Of a DNA stretch of 64,000 nt, positions 32,226 to 43,899 are shown piece by piece (the first letter of the stretch is position 1; each line of letters starts with the position of its first letter). The translations under genes and the position numbers were made by a program. Under the pieces are notes generated by a model. That model made no database searches. It worked only from the letters and a program-made list of their open reading frames with translations, and was not told the origin of the DNA. The stretch comes from Armigeres subalbatus. Its lineage: Eukaryota; Arthropoda; Insecta; Diptera; Culicidae. The stretch spans positions 106,803,935-106,867,934 of the forward strand of contig NC_085139.1 in the NCBI RefSeq assembly GCF_024139115.2, in the 5' to 3' direction.

Positions 32226-34436
32226 TCTTTGGAAGATGGGTATCCGATAGCTCTCGTTGAATTTCTATTTTTTTTTTTTGGGAAAAACCAAAAAAAAATA
32301 CCGTTTTATTGTGGAAATTCCTTAAAAATTTTCTTGAAGGAGTTCTTTCAAGCAAATTTAAAATCATATACTTATTAGAGGTCGCTTTATTCATGATCAA
32401 TTTTTGGCTTTAAACTAGAATACGATCAGAACTGGATAATCATCAGTAATTCTATATTTTCCAGGTCAAAATTTAAACTGTTAATGTGGATGCATCCCCT
32501 TTTAGAAAATGGAATATTAATCATTCCACATTTTTAATAATTCTGCGCTCAACTAAAACCTACGCTAATAATAAATTCATTTTTATTCTATTCTGATAAA
32601 ACCTCCTCAACCCGGTATCCACATCCGGGATTTTCATTTTAAATTCCCCCTCATTCGAACAGCACTACGACTCTTGAATTAATTGTGAATTCTTGACGAT
32701 CCGGTCCACAGGTACACTTGACGGAGAACGTGCCGTGCACCAACTTCACCGCCACCGCCGCAATCACAGTCTCTTCCTGCCTCGAGCAGTAGTGGCTGCA
32801 ATTTTGTCCTCGACCTGCTCGCTCGGTCGGACAAATCTGCTTCAAAATGCGCCCGAATGATGCCCCCTAGCGCAGTTATCTTGATTGCAAGCGGAAAGTG
32901 AATGGCATTCTGAAATTGTATTACAATTGTGCACATCCGAGTGAACGAGTCCACATCCACGTCAACCGAGCGAACGGGCTTTGCTTCTTAACGAGCCTGC
33001 GAGAAAATGGGAAAACGGCTTGATGGAAAACAGATTCCCCCGAGGGAATAGAAACTTTGTTCCGTGTACGTGGCTCCGAGTTGCCGAAGCGAAATCCTCA
33101 TCCAACGCGTATACAATTTCCTATTTACCTTATGTTTTGCTCATAAAATATTCACACGAATGTTGTTAAATAATTCACGCACCAACACAACATTCAACCA
33201 AAGGTAGAACGACGTTTTCGGAGGGTGCCGGGGATTGCCTGGCTTGAACGTGTTGGAATAACCTTGCGAGGGAGACCGAGGAAAAAATGTTGCGACTGGG
33301 CTTGGCAGCCTTAGGGGCCAGCCTGAAATTCGGAGTTTGAGTTCAAACGTGGTTGATTATATTTTCCATCATCCACCCACCAACAACGAACGATGTTGCA
33401 GACTTGTCAAATGTCTGCCCGTAGTGGAGGAGCACAGCGGGGCAAAAGGTGCTCTGACGGATAGCTTGTTTGGAGAAGCGTTTTTCGGACGGCTGATTGG
33501 GAAAGGTGAAAAACCGTCCCCGTCCGCTGGCGTTCGTCCTTCTGGAGGTGAATCAACCGCCAGGCGGAATAAACATATCTAAAAGTAAACTGTGGCAGCG
33601 CGGTGTGGTTCGGCTGACTGGTAGATGGTCGGTCGCGCCATGGGTGGTAAGCTGAATTTTCTCCCTATTTTTGTAGAGCTGTATTCTGAGCATCGATTTT
33701 TCCGCTTTCGGTCGTTTGGGGGCAGGCTTCGCTCTACTTGTCAGTGGCAAATAGGATTCGAATTTACCGACGTTGTTACCGGTGTGTTATAAGTTGGAAA
33801 CGTGCGGAATCTATTTGCGTTGAATTTTTAATGGCTATGGATGATTACTTCAAGGGACCGTAGCTAATAAGGATTTTAATAATGGTCGATTTTTGCTTTT
33901 TGTTATAAAAATAAAATTCGTTGCTTTACGTTCCCATTTCGTCAACCTACCGAGGTTCACCCTATTGTAAAAAGTAAAACACCTTGCGTATAAGTTTAAT
34001 ATTTTTTCAGTCAGATAACCAATTTTCAGCAAATCACCATGAATTCCTCACGCAATAAATAATTGATTTGTCGACCGCATTGAGCAGAACCAAACATTAC
34101 GATAATCTAAAGCGATCATTCTGCGCTCAATATTATACACGAGCAAACGCGAACTGAATTACTAAAGATTACTTACTTTCTAATTATTTAATCATTCGCA
34201 CAAAACAGAACCAAACACTTTTATCCGAAAAACGTTCAATTGCGAACTAATTAATTATCTTTCTGACCGCCCAAAACGGAACTTAAATCCCGGATCCACA
34301 ACCGATACGAAACACGTGCAACCGTGAACTCTCCTGAAGAGAACATGAATTCCTTCGAAAAATTCATTTCATTTAATTTACTTTGGAAATCTTTTAAAAA
34401 ATTCGGGAAATTTGGTTTAATTTCTCTGGAAATTAG
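32226..34436. other. Unique stretch, no gene called
   Basis: The segment 32640-33780 is GC-richer and repeat-free, with minus frames at 32679-32960 and 32651-32845 and a plus frame at 33337-33582. None shows a motif that I recognise, and no frame is bounded by convincing splice sites. Confidence 0.35.
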
Positions 34437-34690
34437 TTTTGATAAGTCATTTGGCCGAATAGATCTTTTGTCCGAATATGTCATTTGACCGAATAGGTCA
34501 TATAGGCCGAACAGGTTAATTGGCTGAAAGAGCAATTTGGCTGAAAGGGCTATTTGGCCGCATATGAATTTTGGCCGAGCAGGCCATTTTGTCGAATTAG
34601 TCAATTGGCCAAATAGGTCATTTGATCGAATAGCTAATTAGGCCGAATAGGACATTTGGCCAAATAGGTCATTCGGCTGAATAGTTGTTT
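34437..34690. repeat. Degenerate ggccgaataggtcattt array
   Basis: About 12 units of 20-22 bp with ttggccgaatag, aggtcattt and aggccgaa words. Same word family as 14815 and 36580. Confidence 0.7.
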
Positions 34691-36003
34691 GACCGCATGG
34701 TACGCATGGTCGGTAGTGTTAGAATGACTGAAGTCTGGTGAGGCCTGGCAGGAGTGTCGGGGGCAGATACCTCTGCGGCACCTCAGAAATCGGAGACATG
34801 TAAGGTAAGTGATGCCACCCCGTTGAGGATGGGGAGACCACCACACTGGCTGAGGACTATCTGGGCTTCAAAATGTCAATAGGTGGGTGCTACCCAGGGC
34901 CGGATTTATAGGGGGGCCGGGGGGGCCGTGGCCCCGGGCCCCCACAAATCTTATGTACTAAAACCAACCTTTTTTGTACATTTTGAGGCCCCCACATACC
35001 GTCGGCCCCGGGGCCCCCTTCCGGCTAAATCCGGTCCTGGTGCTACCTGCAAAGTACCCGTTCTCGGAACCTATTGGCCGTATCAAAGCCCGGGTAGGTG
35101 AGTGTTAGACACGCGTGACGTGCCGGGTGCTCCACGCCCAAACGATGCACAGGAGGTGCACAGAGTGGATAAAAATGGGAGATGGGGGTATTACAACCCC
35201 CACTGAGTGAGTGACTGAATGTTAAGAGAGTGGTGCACAGGTGGTGCAAGCGATTGGGACTGAATGTATGAGCGAGCACACAAGTCAGACTCGCATGGTA
35301 CGTATGGTCAGAGTGGCTGCTTAGGCAGTAGTGTGATCCGGCTGTCAGGGACGGAAAGAGTGAAGTCTCGCTAGGCCTGGCAGGAGTGTCGGTGGCAGAT
35401 ACCTCTGCGGCACCTCAGAAGTAGGGGACACGAAAGTCTCGCTTTGACTGGCAGGAGTGTCGGGGGTTGATGCCTCTGCGGCACCTCAGAAATAGGAGAC
35501 ATGAAAGGGTCTGCCTCGTAGCTGAGGTAAGAGCGGCATAGGAACCACCAACCTAGGGTCGCCTCCGGCTTGGTAGACAAGTGGTGCCACCCTGTTGCAG
35601 GACAGGGTGAACACCACACTGAGTGAGGACTGTCTATGTTGTGAGATGGCGGCATGGGGTACCCCCTGCAGGGTATCTGTTAGTCCTCTTGCAGTCATTC
35701 AAGCGGCATAGGCAGGTGAGTGTTGGGGCACATGTGGTGCCAGTGTGTCTTGTGCAAATGTGTTGCATGGGGAGTGTCGAAGAGTTGAGGCGCATACGTG
35801 CACTTGTGTACGTCATGGAGGGGGCGCAATGCCCAATAGTCATCCCCCGAAGTATTGCTTAATTGCGGGCCGGGGGAATGACTGGGGAGGAAGGAGTTGG
35901 TTTTAGTGGGTCGGGAGTGGTGATCCCATCCCCACACTACCTGGGTTCGCCTCCCCAGGTGTCTGTTTGCAGATTTCCATTACCGTCGTTAAAAAAAAAA
36001 AAA
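34691..36003 (+). mobile_element. R1-like non-LTR 3' end with poly(A)
   Basis: A GC-rich non-coding block ends in cattaccgtcgtt plus about 17 A (35987-36003). The text just before, gtgggtcgggagtggtg with cccatccccacactacctgg, is the style of R1-clade 3' regions in mosquitoes; that assignment is from memory. A ~75-bp motif (ggcaggagtgtcggggg, cctctgcggcacctcagaa) occurs three times (about 34740, 35372, 35447), and catggtacgtatggtca-type starts at 34696 and 35294 suggest a partial tandem duplication. No reverse transcriptase lies upstream, so the copy is 5'-truncated. Confidence 0.6.
34895..35039. mobile_element. hAT MITE, 145 bp, exact 8-bp duplication
   Basis: The ends cagggccggatttata and, in reverse, caggaccggatttagcc match one another and the common hAT terminus. 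The interior is G- and C-run rich (ggggggccgggggggcc). The flanking 8-bp duplication gtgctacc is exact (34887-34894 and 35040-35047). It lies within the R1-like block and therefore inserted after it. Confidence 0.93.
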
Positions 36004-36157
36004 AAAGTACGAGACGCTGAAAACGACCTTACTGTTGAGCTCGAAATACGTATCTGTCAAGGTACAATTAAGTGGTGGAATTAAATAGGATTGTACAAAC
36101 TCGTCTTATGACAAGTGAAGACATTCCACTAAAAAGCTCAAAATAATTTTCTTTACA
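36004..36157 (+). repeat. gtacgagac dispersed repeat, full copy
   Basis: Starts gtacgagacgctgaaaacg directly after the poly(A) at 36003, includes acgtatctgtcaaggtac and ends aaataattttctttac. The two halves recur separately, and in opposite orientations, at 16775-16895 and 16261-16329. Confidence 0.8.
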
Positions 36158-36579
36158 AAGGATAATTTATCTGGATTCACTTCGGTAAGTGATGCGATCT
36201 ATGGGATTTGAAATAACACTCTCGCTGCCTGAAACTTTCACTTTCTGATTTATTCACTCACCCGCGCAAAGCAGAACAAAATTACGACGACCAGCCGATC
36301 GTTTTGCCTTCCGCATAAAGCAAAACTAAACTTCGACGACCGGTTGATCCGCTTACTGGAGAAACACGACCGGACAAGAAACAAACTTTCACTTTCTGAT
36401 CACATTTCTGATCTATTCGGAAAAATCGCCGAAAATTTTGTGAAATAATTACCGAACAAATCTGCTGTTGAGATTTCGGTGAATTGCAGCAAAATTCACC
36501 GAAATCTGTTAAATTATTTAAGCGTGAAGATAGCCTATTTTTTGCAAATAGGACCTGCTTTCAAAGCACTCTAGAAATG
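36158..36579. other. Non-coding stretch with small hairpin
   Basis: The word actttctgat occurs three times between 36235 and 36415. A hairpin with exact 15-bp arms, agatttcggtgaatt and its complement, lies at about 36469-36505. No gene. Confidence 0.45.
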
Positions 36580-37075
36580 ACCAGTTGTTCATTTCGGCCA
36601 AATGACATTTTTGACCAGATGAGTTTCGGTCTAATGGTTCGTTCGGCCAAATGACATATTCGGCTAAACAAATTTCGGCCATATGACTCATCACGTCGTT
36701 TGACTGAAAGTCATTCGGCGAAGGCCATTTGTTCCATTGCCACTTAGTCGCTTGTGATTAAGCCGAATTCCATTTGGCTGATTTGAGCGTTTGACCGAAA
36801 TGGTTATTAGGTCGAAAATAGTTTCAACCGAAAATATCATTTGGCTGAAAGCGACATACGGCTGAAAATTTGTATACGGGTCATATCATATGGCCAAAAA
36901 GGTTGACCCGTTTGACCTGGTCGGACAAATGACATTTTCGTCAAAATAATCAGTTTAAAAAACAACACTTTCGACCGTATGTTCATTTCAGCCAAATGAA
37001 ATTTGGGTCAATTAACTATCAGCCCAATGATTTGTTCAGCCAAATCACATATTCGACTACATATTCGATTTTGTT
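36580..37075. repeat. Degenerate ttcggccaaatgacatt array
   Basis: About 20 units of roughly 21 bp, with ttcggccaaatgaca, cggctaaa and tttgaccg words. Same family as 14815. Confidence 0.65.
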
Positions 37076-37916
37076 CATTTTCGTGGAAAATTCTTCGGAA
37101 TTTACTAGACAATTTTTTTTGGAATGTGCAACTTAATTCCCCAGAATTTCCACTGATATTTCTTCCATTGTTTTACGGAAATTTATTCGGAATTTAAATA
37201 GGAATATTTTCAGAATTGACCATTTCCGTCAAAATGTATCTCGTTTTATTGTCTCAGTCAATTATTTTGTTTTTTAAGGTCAAGTTTCTCAAAATAAAAA
37301 TCGAAAACAAAAATCCAGAGAGTGCTGCACGTGTGAACCGGCCTGAAAAAATCACCCGGTGCTCATTCAAAATCGAGCAAATGTTAGGCCAATCTTGAAA
37401 AACATCACTTTTTCGATTTTTCGCTTTAAATTTTAAAATACAAAGAGGAGTCAAAAAATTAGGGGTCTTTAGGAAAGTTGGCCTCAAATGAAATAAAGAA
37501 TCGATGGAACTATTAAAAAATTTTGACGTCAATTCCGAAAAACAAAACTCTGTGGATTTCAGCGGAAAGTTCTTTGGCTTAACTTTTTATTACTTAACTA
37601 TTTCGCGGAATTTTCAACCCAACATAATTTAATTATTTAAGCCCGCACAAAAGTTTTCCCCGGAAAATTCAAACTAGATATTGTCTAGTTCTTTTTAAAT
37701 CGAAGAAAATGTAAGCCCAAACAACGAACTAGCCTCACAATTAACAAAACTGAATAAAATAATTTTCAGTATTTTATTTTTTAAACCAGTACCCGACCCG
37801 AACCCGATATTGTACTAATCTTTCAAACTCGAACCCGAAAAAAAACCCATCGTGTTCGGGTTCAATTCGGGTTCCATTCGGGTTGCGAGTTTCAAAAGCT
37901 GAAACCCCACCATATC
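37076..37916. other. AT-rich stretch with cgaaccc words
   Basis: No gene. Between 37790 and 37890 cccgaac words on the left face cgggttc words on the right (three of each), giving an imperfect inverted arrangement that explains the Phe/Gly-rich minus frame at 37774-37962. Confidence 0.4.
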
Positions 37917-38945
37917 TACTGCCCGGTATAAGACTAAAGGAGTTGCTAATGTCTTCCTTCAAAGAACACGTTTTCCCGATATAAGGCGAAGGGAGGGGTA
38001 ACGCCTTCTTTAAATTGATTCATCTGCGCGGTATAAGGCGAAAGGAGTTGATAATGCCTTCTTTAAAAGAACGCGTCTGCCCGGTATAAGGTGAAGTGAG
38101 GTGTAACGCTTCTTTAAATTAAAGCATCTGCCTGGTATAAGGTGAAAGGAGTTGATAATGCCTTCTTTAAAAGATCGCGTCTGCCTGGTATCCAGCTTTC
38201 CACGCTCGTCAATGGCGGCTTGTTGGTGTATAAAAAACAATCGGTTACTTTAGTTTTTGACACTAGCTGGAGGAAAGCTCACTGGCGTTCGTGGACGAGG
38301 GGAAAGGAAAAAAGGCCTTTTCGCCAGTGAGTTTTCCTCCAGCTAGTGTAAAAAAGTACAGTGACCGATTGATTTTATACACCGACAAGCCGCCATTACC
38401 GAGCGTGGTAAGCTGGATAAGGCGAAGGGAGGGGTGACGCCTTCTTTAAATGGATGCATCTGCCTGGTATGAGGTGAAAGGAGTTGATAATGCCTACTTA
38501 AAAAGAACACGTCTGCCTGGTATATGGCGGAGGGAGGTGTAACGCCTTCTTTAAATGGATGCATCTGCCTGGTATAAGGCGAAGGGGGGCAACGCCTTCT
38601 TGAAATGGATGCATCTGCTCGGTAAAAGGCGAAAGGAGCTGATAATGTCTTCTTTAAAAGAATGTGTCTGCCCGGTATAAGGCGAAGAGGTAACGCCTTC
38701 TTTAAATGGATGCATCTGCCCTGTATAAGGTGAAATAAGATGATAATGCTTCCTTTAAAAGAACGCGTCTGCCCGGTATAAGGCGAAGAGACAGGTAACG
38801 CGTTCTTCAAATTGATTCATCTGCCCGGTATAAGGCGAAAGGACTTGATAATACCTTATTTGAATGAACGCGTCTGCCCGGTATAAGGCGAAAGGAGGGG
38901 TAACGTCTACTTTAAATGGATGTATCTGCCCGGTATAAGCGGCAA
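37917..38945. repeat. Dimeric ~52-bp tandem array
   Basis: Units share tctgcccggtataaggcg and alternate between two types: one continues aaaggagttgataatgcc and ends aaaagaacgcg; the other continues aagggaggggtaacgcc and ends aaatggatgca. This makes a ~105-bp higher-order period. The long minus frames here (155 and 76 codons) are repeat-encoded. The array is interrupted by a 227-bp palindromic element at 38191-38417. Confidence 0.85.
38191..38417. mobile_element. Palindromic element inserted in the tandem array
   Basis: Arms of about 100 bp start tccagctttccacgctcg on the left; the reverse of the right end reads tccagcttaccacgctcg. Both arms carry tggcggcttgt, a ggtgtataaaa-like word and tttttgacactagctgg-like words. 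The left flank ends cctggta and the right flank begins taaggcga; joined, these are exactly the array's own ggtataaggcg word, so the element split one repeat unit. Confidence 0.9.
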
Positions 38946-38984
38946 TTGAAATTGCCTACTTCTAAATATTCTGGGAGGCCTTCC

Positions 38985-39215
38985 TTAGCCGTGCGGGAAG
39001 ATGCGTGGTTGTCAAGCAAGACTATGCTGAAAGAGGCTGGGTTCAACTTCTCCGGTCTAGGAAATTTATCGAAAAAAATTGTTTTGGCTTTTTAGGTATA
39101 AAAGTTTAACGTGTAAATCTCGTGTTTAACGAATGCAAAAAAAAAATGGTAGCCTGGCTTAGAAACCTCGCAGGTCGTAATTGTAGGAATGTTGAATGAA
39201 CAAAAGCTATTATTA
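38985..39215 (+). mobile_element. tRNA-related SINE (same family as 19602)
   Basis: The head cttccttagccgtgcggg (A-box region) is followed by ctgggttcaacttct (B-box, mutated), then cggtctagg, aacgaatgcaaaa and gaaacctcgcaggt, collinear with the copy at 19602-19853. The 3' triplet tail is not preserved. This copy keeps the tRNA-like head that the other lost. Confidence 0.8.
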
Positions 39216-39221
39216 TTAATA

Positions 39222-39370
39222 TTCCGCAAAATGGTGCATTCCGCGAAATGGTACACTCCGCCAAAAGTCATTCGGCGAAAAGGTACAAACCGCCAAATGT
39301 CGTACCGCGAAAAGTTACAAACCGCCAAATGCTATTCCGCGAAATGTTCAACCGCGAAAATGAAATGTTA
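39222..39370 (+). repeat. Degenerate ccgccaaatg array
   Basis: Seven to eight units of about 20 bp with ccgcgaaatgg, ccgccaaatg and cggcgaaaag words. Confidence 0.6.
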
Positions 39371-39464
39371 AACAAACGGAATTACATTCACGAAAAATTA
39401 TCCGAAGTTTCAACTGGATGTTTTGGGGATATCAATCACGAAATTCAACGGACTTCTGCAAAAT

Positions 39465-39560
39465 TTGAATCGGCGTGAAAAATTATAGATCAACGGCGTG
39501 GAACGGCGGGGCACCGATGCAAAAATGACGGTAGCGGCGTATTGCTGAAAACAGCCTCTA
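39465..39560. repeat. cggcg-rich remnant
   Basis: The words aatcggcgtgaaaaatt, acggcgtggaacggcgg, gatgcaaaaatga and cagcctctag echo the gccgcc repeats at 12999 and 16615. Confidence 0.35.
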
Positions 39561-39570
39561 GTTTCAGTAT

Positions 39571-42500
39571 TGATCAAAAAGTGACCACTTCCCCCAGGGA
39601 ACCTGCATTCCAGGGTGTTCCGGAATGTGACCAGATGGACCAAATACCATCTGCTGAGAATTATCATTTTCAAAAATTTAGTTTTCCGTGAAATTGGGGT
39701 TCAGGTACGTAAGTGGTAATAGACGTACATACGTCCTCACCAATAACACAGTTTCCATGGCTCGTTCAAAATCATTGGAATTAAATTACCATTTTGATTG
39801 ATTTCTGTCACCCACGCCAGCACTCTGCCCAAAAGGGGGGAACTTAATGCGTTATACATTACCAATCAATCTTTTCGGAAATCCCCTTCTATCGCTAAAG
39901 TGATTTTAAATTGCCAAATACCACGATTCTTATAACTATAGCACAGATAAACAGATGTGCCACCAAATAAATTGCACATTCTTGAAAATAAAGTATGAAT
40001 TTATTATTTACTATATGAATTAAGTTAAAATGTTGATCAAAAAATGAGAAAGGCTTGACAATTATTTTGCTCATTTGACAGAATTTTTCCACAAATGAAT
40101 TGGTCGCCCCTACGAGGTTACAAGTCCGCGTTTATCCTGCATTCGGGCTACATTTATAACGGCTTCAAAAACGAACTCCAATTTAGCTCACTTTTACGGC
40201 TGACCTTTATTCGACCTCGTTTTTTATTGGGCACTCATCAATGGGATTCATTTGGATCAAACAAAGTCACGTATAATGCGCCTTCTGCACCCTTCACCCA
40301 CGTTCAACGAATGACTCCTTGCAGTTCTGAATGTGTATCATTGGTATATGTATACTCTTGTATACTGAAGGGGGGAGGTAGATTAACAACTCTCCGAACA
40401 GGATTGCCACATTGAAGGTCGTGTTCGTCATCGACTCGCCGACCTATCGCTGACCTAAACGCATCGCACCCGTAGAGGGGCTTGGGTTCAAATGAGCAAC
40501 CTGTAAAAGTTCCTTCTTTGAATATCCCATTTCCTTGGAAAGTCCAATATCTGTCAGACCTCCTCACATTTGCTGTTGAATATTGTGTATCAGTTTGAAC
40601 AGTTCTATTTTTACGGAACCTGATCATGCCACATTTGGTGTGCCTGAATTGCCAATAAAAGACACATTTTATACTCGGACATGCACATCTTACCTTCACA
40701 TCCCCAAAGCAGACATTGAATGGAACCAAAGCAAATGTTTTCACAAGGATCATCCCGTAACACTGCTGCAGCGCTACTTCGCCTTAACTTTCTAGACTCT
40801 TCACTTCGATTGTAGTGGATCGGGTCCTCTTGAAATCGCACACCGAAGAGCTGGCTCCCGGAGACAAGTGCCTCTTTGCCACGCTAACAATGAAGGTAAA
40901 GAACGGTACAACGGCAAATACGCTCAAATCCGCAACGCTTTGAAACAAACGTTGGCTGTTGATGTGCCGCGCGGCGTGGAAGGATTCCCCCCGGGATTTA
41001 CTTCCTTCTGCTTGGATACGGATGCAGAAAGTATCGCAGCGGGGTTTGGCAGTCGGGCGTCGTCGAGCTAGGGTTGAAAGATCAAAGGTGAACCCTGAAT
41101 CGGAGCCGTAGGAAGCTGTTAGTAGCACGGTCGGTGTCTGCAAATGATTGCAGGGTGGCCGTTGGTGGTACGTGGGTGGATTGGAATTGAAAAAGCATTA
41201 AAAGTAAAGTGGCTGCGTAATGAAACGGTACACAAGCAATATGCTCATGGATCGAAGGATATTTTGCTCATTTATGGCGGTTGATGAAAATTGTTTTACG
41301 GATTATGTTGAGCTACTCTTTGTTGACACAATTTCTATAAAGAGAATGAAGTGACATGCTAGTAAGAGCACTACTAGTTATTGGATAGAAATATATTGGT
41401 ATAAATAAATTTAATCTTGAGATTGAGTGGATTTTGATCGTCGAGTTGATGATTTAGGAAATATTCTCAAATAGAAGACTTTATCACATAGAACATTGTT
41501 TCATCGTTCCATTTCAAAAAAGCAGTTCTACTCCGTGACCAATAAGTATGAACTTTCGATATTCATAAACCCTTAAAAGGCTGGGTGATACATTGACCAT
41601 ACTTTTTACACTCTTGTTGGCAAAAGATTCATCTGATCATATGAAATAACTAATTTGTATACAACTCAGTTCATGTTACCATGTTTTGAATCTGAAACAG
41701 TGAAGACATAGTTAAGCTTCTCTAGTATGGAATCCTCTTAATTTAAAATGCTTCTCCAATTAACAGCAGTTTGTCCGATTCCATCATAAACCAATAATGA
41801 CTCACACGCGTCCCTACACTACAGCACTATTAACCTGCTCTTGAACCAAATTATACATTTTCAATTGTCTTCTATTGATGCACGAACAGGTGCATGATTT
41901 CGCAGAAGTCGTTCTATGTAGGTACGAATCCATTTGCGTTATTGTAGACATCGTCGTGTACTCTACGCTAAGGGCCAAATAATGGAAAGCACTCTATTCC
42001 CTTTCAAACACAATGCAGCAACACGCTCATTAGTTTACCACCTAAGCAGAAGAAAGTCCTCAAATTAATGAGGAAAAAATGCTTTTTGGACGATGCCGTA
42101 TGTGGGTGTCACCGCATTAGAGCCTAATACCACCCAACTTTGTAGTCACAGCGGAAGTAGTTTCCCGTCTTTCTTCTTTTCCCTTTATGGAGGACCATGC
42201 GCCAGGTAATAACATTGAAACACGCACCCTTACGAAAACATAATGCGATCACGTGCACGGACAATAATAGTTCTGCCAACCACGGCAGCAGAGTCTTCTC
42301 CCCCCAGAATAGTCGCCGTGAATGTTGAAACACTATTAATTCCACCAGCAACTGTTGGGCTCAGTGCCTTCATGAATACCACCGAATAGATTTACGATGA
42401 CGGCTCAAGCTGCCCACTTTCCTGCGGCTGCTCCGATGGGGAAGCTTCTGCCAGAACATGACGAGTTGCGGAAAAACAAAAATCGATATCCAGGTCCAAA

Positions 42501-43540
42501 GGAAATTGCTTTTCTTCCCCGAAACCACGGGCACGGGTGAGTTTACGGCGAGGTAGCAGAAAGCGACGATGAATCGCTGCGCTCTCTTTGCCCGTAGCGG
42601 GAAGATCTGATTCTATTTTTCGTTAAGGCTGCCAGCCAGCTCCCTTTGCATTTATGCTCAATGAACTCCGCCGTTCGTAAGGATATGGAAGTTTATAGTC
42701 TTTGATGTTGCAAAAAGAAAATAAGTCGTTACCTTAATTGGAAATTCAAACCACGAATCGATGCAGTTGAGAGAGTTGTAAAAAGGACTTTGGATAGGTG
42801 AATTGGAATGATTTGACACAAGCTTGAGGGTTAACTCAATTGACTTGTTTGCTTATTTGGTAACAGTAACTCATTCGCTGAATGCATGTGCATCTTAGTA
42901 CTTAATTGGGCCTGTTTTTTTCACTTTCTTTGGCGATGATGGTGGTTTCCTTAAAAGCGCGATTGAATGACAAATTGTATCAATAATTACTATTGTACAT
43001 GTGCGTATCTTTCCATTCGATCCCCCACGGTTTTTAGTTTTTTCATAGATGAAAACATTTTCGGTTCTGTAGAAAAAAAGGTTATAGCGCTACTCTACTG
43101 GCTAACTGTACTTCTCGCCTTCTTGTACCTTGCTGGTAAGAAGGGAACACCAATTTTGTAGAGTTGCTGTCTGGCATTTTTGCAACATGCATAATCGTTC
43201 CCATCGTACCCTTCCAGCTTTAGCTACCTTCTGGATACTGAGTATGCTGTAGAATTGGGCGAGCTCGTGGTTCATCCTTCAACATCACACACCACTCTCT
43301 TGCACACCAGGGATGGGAAAAATCAAATTTTAGAAAAATCGAGGATGATCAAAACTCATCCGCGATCTTACTTTTAAATTATCAAGTGATAAAAACTTGC
43401 CAGCGACTAAGAATCGATTGAAAATCGTATCTTGATTTGATGCATTTACCGTTACATTTCGAACACTTTTTCCTTACTACCATGAAACTATCACGCCAAA
43501 TAGAAGATATAACGAGACTGATGACAATTAGCTGTTATTA
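39571..43540. other. 4-kb unique stretch
   Basis: This is the longest repeat-poor part of the window. A minus frame of 149 codons (40304-40753) has ten cysteines but no domain that I recognise. A 48-codon plus frame at 42392-42538 ends at a gtgagt, and a 64-codon plus frame lies at 42967-43161. The candidate exon at 40796-40895 is described separately. cagggatggga at 43317 looks like a hAT terminus without a partner. Confidence 0.35.
40796..40895 (+). CDS. Candidate internal coding exon, unknown product
   Basis: A 100-bp stretch lies between an acceptor-like ttaactttctag and a donor-like aag/gtaaag. It is open in the phase that gives VDRVLLKSHTEELAPGDK and then CLFATLTMK, a plausible beta-strand-like segment with G/C-ending codons. 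The surrounding 350 bp are GC-rich and repeat-free. I do not recognise the family. The overlapping plus frame 40868-41071 and the minus frame 40784-41143 are alternatives. Confidence 0.25.
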
Positions 43541-43548
43541 GTAAAGAT

Positions 43549-43793
43549 CTGGGAGGGAGAAATAGATACAAAAATGTGTCTGTCAAGCCGAGCCGATATG
43601 TAGCTGTCAGCCGAAAACGAAACTCTCGGCAAGCAAATTTGTGAAGGCAATATAACAACAATAACACGCAAAACAGAATTTAGTCTTTTCAGGTGGCGCC
43701 TACGTTGATTGTTTTTTATTGTTGAAAATTTACTTGTTGCATGACGACAGTATATACTTAATTTGATGTGTAGTATCGAGAGCTCCCTCCCAG
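43549..43793. mobile_element. hAT-type MITE, 245 bp, exact 8-bp duplication
   Basis: Terminal inverted repeats ctgggagggag are exact for 11 bp and continue imperfectly (right end in reverse: ctcgatac against aatagatac). The 8-bp duplication gtaaagat is exact (43541-43548 and 43794-43801). The interior is AT-rich and non-coding. Confidence 0.88.
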
Positions 43794-43899
43794 GTAAAGA
43801 TTAAAGTTTGAATGAAAATTCTGTGTTTATTATGGTTTGAGTCCAAAATTTGAGAGTTGTCGCCGGCGACAACTCGCCTACTGTTTTCACATGAAAATT

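Noticed and set aside
38343..38810. 155-codon minus frame
   Set aside because: It is encoded by the ~52-bp tandem array and has no non-repeat domain.
19602..39215. tRNA genes at the B-box-like sites (19627, 22380, 31848, 39038)
   Set aside because: None folds into a cloverleaf with a matching acceptor stem, and the copies at 19602 and 38985 share long non-tRNA bodies, as SINEs do.
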